Shown in pieces: positions 38,701 through 48,281 of a stretch of DNA of 64,000 nt. This DNA comes from Prostheceraeus crozeri (taxonomy: Eukaryota; Platyhelminthes; Polycladida; Euryleptidae): NCBI GenBank assembly GCA_907163375.1, contig CAJQUW010011613.1, positions 1-64,000 on the forward strand. The letters run 5' to 3'. Every line of letters starts with the position of its first letter. Position 1 is the first letter of the stretch. The notes under the pieces were generated by a model. It was not told the origin of the DNA. It did no database searches and saw only the letters and a list, made by a program, of their open reading frames with translations. The translations under genes were made by a program, and so were the position numbers.

Positions 38701-41700
38701 ACCATCACACCAAAGCAACTTTTGAGTGCCCAGAGATAATTGGAAAATATTAGCAATGACTCCTAACAGAATGACTGTTACCAGACTGGTTTTGATAGGA
38801 AGGATTCTGGTCACCTTGAGGTAATCTCAAAAATATTACAAATAGTAATCAATGAATGTTAGTATTTTCGATTTGGAAATTATTGTTTGGTGCTTGAAGC
38901 AGGTGGAGCAATTGCATGCATGTTCATTTGTTGCTTGCATGCATTTGCTACGATGAACTGCAATAAAAAGTCGCATTTGAACTTGGAGCATGAATTGGGA
39001 GTTGTGGGAAGGAGTGCTCGTCAGCAAATGCTGTCAATAGTTTTAACTTTTGTGCTGTTATTGGTAACATTGGCTAGTAGAGAAAATGTTTTTTCTGAAT
39101 ATAATTCGCTCAGACGAATTGAACAAACATGACGCGCCCATACGTGTTTATATAATGATAAGAAGTTGTTGATGAAGTTTAGAGTAGTTTCTGATTAAAT
39201 AATTTCCTATCAACTAAAAATAATTGCGTCATTAATTTTAATTTTAAGTTTTCTTAATTGAAAAATTTCAAATGTGACAGGGATGGGCCGATGTGACAAA
39301 ACGTGACAAATTTTCATCTCAAAATAAAATGTGACAAAATGTGTGTTTTTCGATGTCTGTGTGACAAAATGTGACAAATTCACGGAGAAATGTTCTGACA
39401 AATTATGAACAAAGTCACAGAGGAGCATTAACTTCGTTTGAATGAAATAACGATCACCTTTTCCAGGAGGTTTATTCTAATGTTCCTACATTCCTTGGTG
39501 ATAATTTGCATTAGGGATATGCAAGATTGATAATCCCCCTTGTTATGTTCACTTTTAGGTATCCGTTAATCGGTTCTCATATTACTTGATGAGAAGGCCA
39601 CCTGCAGTCACCAGAGTAGGCTATATTATGAATTTCATAATATTACATGGATACTAACTAATATGCATAGATACAGATTAGATTCATAGATAGTCAGAAG
39701 CGATACAATTAAAGATAGTCAAATAAACATAATGCTATGACCACTAAAATATCAATAGAGATATAGCACCCCTTTCTTGCTCCAAATAGCAACTTGTACT
39801 TGCCAGATAAGTCGTGCTGTTATTTGGCTTACTTGTTTTATAGTTGACTTCGATGTGCTATGTGATACCCCAATTGTGACATTTATTGTATGTGGCCTTA
39901 TGTTTCTTGATTGTCATGTCCAGATCGTGGGAGTCACTGTGAATGTATACTTCCTATAATTCACGCGCATGTATTTTTATTTACCACTGATCTGAATACA
40001 GAACAAAAGTAACAGTAATCGCTATAAATCTGAGTGGCATTTATTCACTGAAAACGAAGTTTTCCTCTTTTGTGTGAAATGATATGGTCTGTGAATTCAC
40101 ATTATTTATTATGCAATCATATTTGCCATAAGTAATGAGTCATAAATAAATTCGAGACTATAAAAAGAATCAATTGTAAAGACTACAAGGTTTGAGTGCA
40201 ATCTTTTCACTTTAAACAAAGTTAAATGTGTCCCTGTTTTGCTCATGTTATATTTCGTTATTACACCAAATCTCGCAGAAAATGTTGTACACCTTCAATC
40301 GCAATTCTCCATGAGAATGAAATGATGGTTTAACGTTGCTACTCCCCATATTGAAGGCTAGGACAGTGCTGACGTAAGTCAGACTTTAATCTGGAGACTT
40401 GTGATCTTTTAGTCCGAATGCCTTTCCTCACTACTGCCAATGACACTTTCGGGGCTCGACCTCTGGACCGTACTGTGCCACGGAGACCACCCATATGGAA
40501 CGATACAAATAATGATAATTAGTAATAATTAATAAATTAACGATTTTACGATTTTGTCCCGTTACAACCCCGTTTGATATATATTATGAATATTACGTCA
40601 AATGCTCTACTGAAAAAATCATCCTTTAATGCAAAATTGAGAACTGCCAATCTTCTGCGCACTGGCTTAAGTCAAATTTTGGCCATTGGTTTTCATCAAC
40701 ATGTGACAAAATGTGACTTTTATGTCAATGAGCATGTGACAAAATGTGACTTTTATGTCAATGAGCATGTGACAAAATGTGACAAATCTCGAATATCAAG
40801 ATGTGACAAAATGTGTCAGAGAAACAAACATGGCGGCTCACCCCTGATGTGATCAATGATGAGGATTGAGTCCTTCATTTAGTGGCTCTATCTGCAAGTT
40901 GTACGACCGTAACTAGAGGTGCCGATCCGGCAAAAAGTATAGGAATAATGTGTAAGTATAATCGCCGTAATAATGGAAGTTATGTGCGCTGAATTAGAAA
41001 CGAATTACAGTCAAATAGCATTGAACATATTGATTTTTATTTAACAAAGTCGTGCAGCGTTTATAGCGTCAAATTCATTCGCTTGTTTGTGTTTTATCAA
41101 GCAATTGAGAAAATGCAACGTTGCAACGAAAATGCATTGTTTTCTAATTCTACTTTGTGAAGTGATATGAAAACTAAGTCTATGAACCTATCGACTTAAT
41201 CTATCAGTCATGGTTTATATCGTTCGTCAAGTACATCCAAAATGGTGAATGAGTTGAAACTCTTCATGATATAATGCAGAATTTAGATCCTTTAAGTTGT
41301 TCTAATGTCAGGTGAAATAGAATCGAACATTTTTCCTCCAGTGGTCTCGGATAGGGTTGGAACAGACGTCCTTTTCGGTTGGCCAGTTTTAACAATGCCG
41401 GCCCGACCACGGCCAAAAACCGGCCGGCCGATTATTCTAATTAGGCTTATTTCGACGATAGACGACATTCATTCTAGAATTTAGTCAGTTAAAATAGATT
41501 TGCAACATTGTAGGAGTATGATAGCATAATTTTTATGACGCGAACATTGCGAACAGTGTTTTGAAAATCATTATTCAAAGCGGCTGACAGAACCGCACAA
41601 TAGTACTGAAAGTTCACCATGATGAAGATGTTTAGGCACTTGGAATAACCGTTGCAACGCACGAGGAAAATTTATTAATTATTGTTGTTTTCGTTTTGCA

Positions 41701-42473
41701 GGGAATGTGTTCAAGGACACGACTATTTGGAAATATTACCGATAATTGACTCATAATTATTAGTAACATCCAAATAAGGTCATTACTGAATTCACGGCTC
41801 TTTTAGCTCGAGGATTCTGATTCTAGCTGAGACCCGGTTCTTCGTAATGAGTACTGCGAAATTTTCATAGTTGGCTTGACGGCTGCGAAGGCAAGTCGAT
41901 GCTGATTAAGTACCAATCCATAGACAATTTTTACTGTTGTATCTAGTTTTATGCCCTGCTCTATCTCAGAGAGCTTCTGGAATCTCATGCTCTAGCTTTA
42001 AGCATAAAACTAGATGCAAAAGTAAAAATTGTCAATTGAAATTTGCAAGAATTATTAACTCGCTAGTCTGTCTCTTATAAGATTATTCCAAATCTTGAAT
42101 AAATTACTTCAACAAATGATTTTTCCCATTATTTTACATTTTGAAATTGAAATACATTCTAAATTTCAAAATAACCATGAGAGACATGTTTGGGCATGTG
42201 GTGGGGATTGGTCAGACATATTTGGGATAGGTACAGCATACTTGAGTGGTATGCGCATGGTAGCATACCCATGGTAGCGCAGATGATTAGTGAACCTAAT
42301 GTAAAATTATCTTCCCTCCACTCTCTCTTCATCATATCCCATCTCAAATCGATATTTCAAGAATGAAATGTTTCACATTCTCAATTTGAATGAATAATTA
42401 CTTGCGTTTACTTGCAGTTCTCCGCCCAAGTGATGTGGTGCTTGAAGAAGGAGACGAAAAGTACGTGAACTAG
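26761..42473 (+). CDS. Small host gene, 69 aa in three coding exons; possible complex I subunit
   Basis: Exon 1: acceptor ttttacag, two bases, ATG 26761, to 26830, donor GTAAGTATG, phase 1. Exon 2: 29151-29234, acceptor cttttag, donor GTAAGT, phase 1. Exon 3: 42418-42473, acceptor cttgcag, ending TAG. The phases join exactly. The protein runs MPGLIKAMDQVPHVVYGL, then AFAVGCTIYGWKRHYDLHY, EGAHRVFQFKRYYT and ILRPSDVVLEEGDEKYVN. One hydrophobic helix (residues about 13-28) is followed by a basic, tyrosine-rich stretch and an acidic tail. Size and layout suit a small mitochondrial inner-membrane subunit. The FAVGC and FKR..L.PS..V spacing recalls NDUFB1 (complex I MNLL subunit), but the match is weak and made by eye. 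A 5' UTR exon must lie upstream of 26759. Intron sizes are 2.3 and 13.2 kb; both introns are filled with transposons. Confidence 0.7.
27496..28909. mobile_element. Non-autonomous hAT-like element in intron 1
   Basis: Left terminus cagcgttgccacctccgtgc; right terminus, reversed, cagcgttgccaccgggattt: a perfect 13-bp TIR. Both ends carry tgcgcgga words. Flanking bases catttg (left) and catctg (right) may be a worn target duplication. There is no transposase frame within 1.4 kb. The termini resemble those of the larger element at 33193 (cagggttgccacac). Confidence 0.65.
28925..29000 (+). ncRNA. tRNA-like sequence, probably a SINE head or tRNA pseudogene
   Basis: Contains an A-box-like ttagctcagatggttgagag and a B-box-like ggttcgagttcca at tRNA spacing. 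The word gtctaaatagcatgggggtc occupies the anticodon-arm and variable region. The acceptor stem does not pair well and the B box is one base long, so it is not a sound tRNA gene. No clear SINE tail follows. Confidence 0.45.
29450..30010. repeat. Diverged tandem duplication, units of about 260-320 bp
   Basis: Two blocks share the same order of words: tgtctcaatggct..ttattg, ctagtcaatctt, aggagacg(t/g)gatga, gcgccactgttagcat (variant first base) and agaggatcaac. The first copy is about 29450-29680, the second about 29705-30010. No coding potential. Confidence 0.55.
30230..31190 (+). pseudogene. hAT transposase C-terminal remnant
   Basis: Bases 30240-30345 read SSDLNAEVFYIKVVTSLLKT then LPIKNPILRGLQDVL. 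Bases 30551-30796 read YPNFSKLIKLFMVLSHGNSD followed by VERTFGENTLLLTP, the hAT C-terminal dimerisation motif in which 'LSHGN-DVER-F-EN' is typical. Stops and frame changes separate the pieces. The following 400 bp keep lysine-rich frames of uncertain origin. The element's ends were not found. Confidence 0.6.
31714..31772. repeat. Stem-loop with internal gagtcc repeats
   Basis: The arms cggactcgatg and catcgagtccg are perfect inverses and extend with aggttt/aaaacc. The loop contains another ccgagtcc copy. No protein or terminator context is seen. Confidence 0.6.
34050..34870 (-). pseudogene. piggyBac-like transposase remnant
   Basis: Minus-strand frame 34484-34050: STMEGVDLMGTNIAQCRTVN then VKKWYFPLFLYHIDVAIVIS, matching the piggyBac 'GGVDL-D' and 'RKWY--IF-HLLD---VN' core, and ending in a cysteine cluster (RCKHCQKKHHLYAS). 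Upstream, NKPVIIASTNFG and NYFTSL (about 34740) are also piggyBac motifs, in shifted frames. The N-terminal half is missing or scrambled. No TTAA-flanked ends were found. It is old and lies within the hAT-like element. Confidence 0.7.
35290..37460. other. Unassigned frame fragments inside the hAT-like element
   Basis: Several medium frames follow each other on the plus strand, such as RVIAALYHLRDNEIRDIKSE, ADGIKELSLANLFKKGYF (near 35810) and DKELKKAEEDMKKLSSKQQK (near 36240), with one on the minus strand (37201-36800, serine-rich with CRQLARNVVLNSIM). Their composition looks protein-like and suggests a decayed multi-domain gene. I recognise no family, and the frames are interrupted. Confidence 0.3.
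39278..40846. mobile_element. Non-autonomous hAT-like element rich in gtgacaaaatg repeats
   Basis: The left end cagggatgggccgatgtgac and the reversed right end caggggtgagccgccatgtt match at 11 of the first 13 bases. atgtga lies directly outside both ends (39272-39277 and 40847-40852). The interior ends hold reiterated gtgacaaaatgtgac words, three of them in a 36-bp-spaced tandem near 40698-40785. There is no transposase. Terminal style is hAT; the 6-bp duplication is shorter than the usual 8. Confidence 0.65.
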
Positions 42474-42559
42474 AAGTGAACAGTCGATTCTCGTGTTTGT
42501 CAAGAGTTACCTATTGAATTATTGGATCAGTACTTTCATCAAGTGTGATCTCCGGCTAC

Positions 42560-42565
42560 AATAAA
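42560..42565 (+). terminator. Poly(A) signal AATAAA of the small host gene
   Basis: A canonical hexamer 87 bases after the TAG at 42471-42473. Confidence 0.65.
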
Positions 42566-42569
42566 AAAT

Positions 42570-43900
42570 TTTCTACTATCTGTGTGTTTTAGATTCGACA
42601 AATTGATAGTAAAATGGAAATCTGTAGCAGTGCCGTCATATATGACTAGCATATGCTTACTCCATTCATGAAGTCATTCTTTTACTTAAGCTTTCCAGTT
42701 TATGTAACTTCTATCTCGATCAAATTTCTGTGAGATCGAGGCTAATATTTTTAATCGAGATCGAGTTGAATTGAAAATAAATTTCTCTGTAATAACCATC
42801 GCGCATAATCAAAACTAAAGCGTAACTAAGACATTATTAAAGCATCTAAACTTCATTCAGTTGTGGTTATAAGGAACAGAGGTGGAAGCAGGCCCGTACC
42901 TGAAAAATTCTGTAAGCATCCGAACCGGGCCTGGGCCGATATTTTTTATGTCTGAAATTAATAATGTTTTCCTTATTTGATCATTTAAGTTCTCTGCATC
43001 AATTTATGTGATGGCTTGTCAAAATGATTCTGAAGCAATTCGATAACATAAATTCCAGCATGCGACGAAACAAGTCATATATTATTGAGACAGCGGCCGT
43101 CAACTATCTGATAGCGCGCCGGCAAATGAAGTGACTCCTTAGTCCAATCATTCATCTAAGGAAATTATGTAAGATGCGGTGGCCATCAGCCAGCATAGCA
43201 TCAGGGATCGTAAGGGAACAAAGACGTTGCATCTAAAAGAACATTGTTGGACAGATGGCATGCCTTCTCGAACAGTTTCTTTGCCTAAGAGAACAATCCC
43301 CTTTCACTGACAGATAGTGAACGCTGACAAGTCCTATGTAAGGAGTTTCATTCCTTTATCTGAGTTGAAGCATATATTGAAAATATATGGATGTTAATAA
43401 AGGATTAAGTTTGTCAACCACCATGGTGTTGCCTCTCGCCTCTATATACGCTGTAAGCATGTATTTCAATGACTTCATTTTTTACAAAAAAAGCATTCCT
43501 TCACTGTTTTTGCTTTCTCTGCTTCAACAAACCACAAAAAATAATAGGTTCGTCGCCGGAATTATTTTTTTTTGGGGCCCAAGTTTTTTTGTGACGTATA
43601 GTTACTATTACCGAATAACGCTAGTTAAGCAGCATGTTACGTAATCACACCATTTAACCACTAGACTGCCATTATACAGAAAAACAATACATTTTTCAAA
43701 CGATGATTATGAAATGTGATTATACATGTACGTGCAGTGATAGTGACATAATGAACAACCTTCGAAATGGGGTCACTCATACCGTCGATTTTTCAATGAT
43801 CTCCAATCATTTGGTCCATTTTCAAAAATTAAACTTCATGTTTTAAAATCTGTATGACTGCATACAAAAATCTGCAGCTAATCCAATGACAGAAAAGTGG
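42570..43900. other. Non-coding stretch, no gene seen
   Basis: AT-rich sequence after the host gene. Open frames are short and I saw no paired repeats that bound an element. Confidence 0.4.
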
Positions 43901-43920
43901 TTTTTAACTTACGGTTACAA

Positions 43921-43956
43921 CTCACTTCGGAGATCGTATACGATCTCCGAAGTGAG
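43921..43956. repeat. Perfect 36-bp palindrome
   Basis: The half-site ctcacttcggagatcgta is followed at once by its exact inverse, with no spacer. Outside, gttac(aa) on the left and taac on the right extend the symmetry imperfectly. Confidence 0.95.
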
Positions 43957-43999
43957 TAACAGGTTTATGTTTTACTTGAGTCTCGTAGGAGCCAAAATG

Positions 44000-44920
44000 A
44001 TGCATAAACCTCTGGATGATTTTAAGCTGATCGACTTAACCAAAGTGTCGAAGAAATATAAAAGGTCTCACATATTGAAAGGATCGAACGCGCGATGTCG
44101 AAGACGTGGAACTAATTTTTAACTGATTCGGTTTAGTAAAGCCAGCCCCATGGCGAATCATCCTTTTAGTCAAAAGTCAAGAAAATTAGCAATTCGGAAT
44201 GCGTTTTAATCGGCACATCATATAGTGAACTCTGAAACAGAAATGTTCTCCGTTTAACATGATGTTAACGATCATTGGTAGGTCAAAAGCCAAAATCGCG
44301 CGATTTACTCGCGGCAAAATGAAAACGCGCGACATGTGTGAAGGGCTGACATGTGTGTAATGTTAAACAAAATCCCCCGCGACTTCCGCGGTGCAAGAAG
44401 TCGCATATGTGTGAAACAGCCCTTAATTAAAGAAAGTATCCCATCATGAAGAACATGACATTCAATAGAGATGATGAACAGAAGATCGACCATGCACGGA
44501 GAAGTATTCTGCAGTGATGTGTGCTATTTTAGCTATGTAGCTAAGGGAATGATTTCTTACAGCACACTAACTTAACGTTTTCAAGTACTCTTGTACCATA
44601 AATGCTACTTCGCGATACTACTTATAATATGTTGAAAAAATGGGAAAAATTAAAATTGGCCAATTTATTACACCATGTAAACTATTATCTAATCAAATTT
44701 CTTCTACAAGTAATTGAGGTGGCTTATCTTGGTGTAGCTTCCTAGCTGTATCCTATTCTGGTTACCGCTGAATAGTGATGCAAATGGAAAATTTTGAAAT
44801 TTATTTTTCGGTGATTGACGTTTTTTCCTTTGTTTTAGAGACTTATTATAGTCGTTTGAAAGGACTATGTAATATTCAAAGTCCGAAAACTTCTCTATCA
44901 TCCCTGTATGTTAACTTTTG
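44000..44920. other. Non-coding stretch, no gene seen
   Basis: Includes a cgcg-rich patch at 44295-44400 (gcgcgattt, gcgacttccgcgg), unusual for its AT-rich surroundings but without a recognised feature. Confidence 0.4.
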
Positions 44921-44925
44921 GTACC

Positions 44926-45166
44926 AACTGCACCTTTACCATGTCCATTTCAGATCTTTCCAAATGAATTTCAGACAGAAGATGGATTTCAGATTTCTCT
45001 AGCTGAATTTCAGATATCTGTCACAGGCTCAACTTTGAAAAGATTTTAATTCAGCTGGAGATGTCCAACTCATCTAGATCACATCTGAAATTCATTTGGG
45101 CAGATCTGAAATTGATTTGGAACTATCTGAACCATCTGAATTAGAAATGGAGGATGTGTATCCTCA
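44926..45166. mobile_element. Second copy of the foldback element
   Basis: Carries the same building words as the copy at 20694 (ccatgtccatttcagatc, tccaaatgaatttcagac, then inverted ctgaaattcatttggg and ctgaaattgatttggaa), with arms more diverged and a centre near gctcaactttga. No coding capacity. Confidence 0.6.
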
Positions 45167-45169
45167 ACG

Positions 45170-46000
45170 AAGTTATCGGACAATGCGCCTGAAGTTTGAA
45201 GCTATCATTACTCATCACAGGTATCTTTAGTTTCCAAATATCTCACGAGTTTACAGTCTTTATATCTTCCAATTTGGTCGCTCATGAATGCTGCGTGGAC
45301 TGTGTGCTTTTACTTCATCACATGTTCATCAACACATGGAGAATTTGCATCGCTATGATCAACGATGCATAATGAAGCTTGTAACTTTGAAGCTAACAAT
45401 TACACTAGTGGACAAAATTGCGGAAACATTGTAATTAATTGCGCAATTCTCATATATTTTTGACAATTAATTACAATTAAATTATTGCAATTTCTTTGTT
45501 TTTTTTGCTATATTAATTGCAATTCTTGTATATTCCACGAGCAATTTATTGCAATTATTGTATATTTCTCCCACAATTTATTGCGACTTAAGCGTACTAT
45601 ATAGAGATTGAATTCTCATCCTTACAACAAAATGCAATGTACACAAAACCATCCTCGCATTTCTGTGTATGTTAGAGCAAACAATGTGAACTTTTATGAC
45701 ATGTAATTTGAAATTCTGTATACAGTTGATACAATATCATTACAGCATAGAGTATTTTTACGGCGACAAAACAGGAAAGTTTCACACAGATCTAGGATAT
45801 GTAGGTCACTCGTCGTGTAGCTTGCTCATTTTGTCTCAAGCTTCCGATCATTAAGTAATCAACAGCACAGACTGCTAAAGTCTGATGCCCTATTTATCAT
45901 CATTTGCAAACGAAACGCTGCAAATAAATATTTCTCGGCTTCTTTAGCTGACATACAAAGACACTGCGAATAAGCGATCTTTTCATTTCCTAGATCTGTG
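45170..46000. other. Non-coding stretch, attgcaatt-rich
   Basis: Bases 45430-45600 repeat attgcaatt/aattgcaat words. A Tc1-like terminus (actagtggacaaaattgcgg) sits at 45403 without a visible partner. No gene. Confidence 0.4.
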
Positions 46001-46204
46001 TTTTAATTATATTCCGATATTACTGTGCAAGGCATTACCAATGTCATACAGTCACCCAGATTACTATCAAAACCTTTCAAAGTTACACAAGGCACCAGCA
46101 AAGATGATACAGGTATTTCACAAAATTCCTCCGTATGTTTTACAACAAAAATAAAGACATTTGTAACCAAAAGATCAATAAGATGTCGAGGTATACCATG
46201 TAAT

Positions 46205-47843
46205 CAGAGGCGTCGCGACCGGGGGGGGGGTGTGGGGGACCGTGACACCCCCCCAATATGAAATTATTAAAAGATTCAGGTAAAATGAGAAATGTCAGGT
46301 AAACCGCCGGTTTGCCGGCGATTCAGCTCCAATATTCACTGCCGTTGTTCTTAGCCACAAAAACACGTCTTGTCACAAAAACAATTCATAATGTCGGGAA
46401 ATTCTTACCCTTTCTAGACACCAGAAAGTATATGGTTAGTTGCTGTCGATGATATTGATTTGTCACGCGAAAGCGGTCAAACATAGCGCGCTGAAAACGA
46501 CCTCTACCCGGGATGACTGTATATGCGAGCAGGAGGAACCACAGAATTAAATATTTTGTTTATCTGCTTCGGTTTGCTAGAAGTGTGATTAATGAATGTG
46601 ATAGAAGAATGTGATGGACGGCACATTGAGGAACCTATTAGGTGGGCAAAAAGGAATTCCTTATACCTTACAGAGATAGGAAAAAAGTGATTAATGTGAA
46701 TGTGAGGATTAAAAGGATTAATGTGAGTTCCAGCTAAGTGCTTCGATTGCCAAAATTCCTTCAGATTCGAAGAATTCAGATCATTGCCCACACCTTTTCT
46801 CCATAATATTGGCCTTTCCAATTATTATTAAAGAAAGTAGCAGGCGTACGAAAATTAGTTCACTTGATGATTTCACATCCTCTCCTCGGCATTGCTCACT
46901 GTATGGTGCATACATTGAATGGAAGCCAGGCATCGATGTGTGTTTTGGTGTGTGCGAGGAGTGATATCACAGCACACACGCATCTCTCACTGGCTCTGTT
47001 GTCCTCTGCTGACAGCTTATTGTTTGCCATTTCCAATAGCAAGCAATACACGAATTATCCATTCGAGAAGGAGCAAGTTGTCTAATTCTGTGATGTACCA
47101 TTTCGATATTAAGGTTACATATAACTCTTCCTTTCTAGGAAACCGAAGCCCGCGCAGATGAATCTAATTCTGTGGGAGGAACAGTCGCCTCGCATTTTCT
47201 TAAAAATTGGAGCATAAGGCGATGTGAGTTAGCTCTGCTAAATTTAAAATATCTAAGTGCAATTGAAATGTAATTCCAGTACCCTCCTATAATGTGGCCA
47301 GTGAATATTGGCACTGAATCACCTGACGCTGAAACGCCTGCAACTCATTCTGCCTAGCTGTGTAGTTAGCCGTTGATTCATATAAGTTCTGGCTATTGCG
47401 TTGTCCCTTGAGGAGATGACGTCATCTCTACGGTGGATTTCATCGAACCTTCCTCATACCGCGTCAGTCACACGCGCACCGCGGAAAGCGCACGGTATGA
47501 ATAAGGCACACCGTCCTCTCTGTACGTAGAAGTTTATTGTTAACAGCGTGTTAACTTTCTCGATGCAAACACCATCGAAAATTTCCTTAGCAGTCGAGAC
47601 TACTCAATATGAATAATATTCGTATGAACCACCAATTAAATTATTTTTCATTTATAGGCGTCATTTCCGGCCGATTAGATGACTAGGTACCTCTTCTGCA
47701 GGATATAATCATGAAACATGTTGGAATGTGTGTGTGAGTATGCGTGTGTGCAATAATCAGGTAAATTTTGGTTCTTAGTTGTAAATCAGGTAAAATTTAG
47801 CAAACACCCCCCCCCCAATGATGTGTCCTTAGCGACGCCTCTG
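46205..47843. mobile_element. 1.6-kb hAT-like element with perfect 8-bp TSD
   Basis: Left cagaggcgtcgcgaccgggg; right, reversed, cagaggcgtcgctaaggaca: a 13-bp shared terminus. catgtaat flanks both ends (46197-46204 and 47844-47851). G- or C-runs of about 9-10 lie just inside both ends. No transposase lies inside. It is inserted in the CACTA-like coding frame, which is open across the site if one TSD copy is counted. Confidence 0.85.
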
Positions 47844-48182
47844 CATGTAATGCATAATTCGAGAAATCAAGCATACGTACAGTGCAACATTGTAGCACAG
47901 TTGCCCTGGCAACAATACGACCATCAACATGTTTAATAAATTCTATGACATCAATTAATTGATTTTCACTATTTACTGTAGCTGTATAAATAGAAGTGTA
48001 TCGATCACTTTTGCTATATGATCTCGAACAAAATTTTAATTTACCTTTACGAATACAACCCTTGTTAAGAAAATGATATTCATCACTATTCCTATCCTGT
48101 ACAATGTCTAGAAGCTTCAAAAGTTCAGACTTACTTTTATAAGAAGCAACATCCAAATAACAACTGCTATGTTTTAACAAAG

Positions 48183-48195
48183 AATATTTGTCACA
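48183..48195. repeat. Left 13-bp target duplication of the Penelope insertion
   Basis: aatatttgtcaca; the same word recurs at 53400-53412 on the other side of the insertion. Confidence 0.75.
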
Positions 48196-48281
48196 GTATT
48201 CTATAAATCACGTGGTTACAATCTGCAACGAAGAAAAGGTTATTTAAATACTACGCATAAACAATTAAACAATAGGTATTG

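Noticed and set aside
39280-40815. gtgacaaaatgtgac repeats as a CRISPR-like array
   Set aside because: The repeats are short, irregularly spaced and lie inside a TIR-bounded element in an animal genome.
45403-45427. Tc1-like terminus (actagtggacaaaattgcgg)
   Set aside because: No inverted partner or TA-bounded element could be found; a single end is not enough to call an element.
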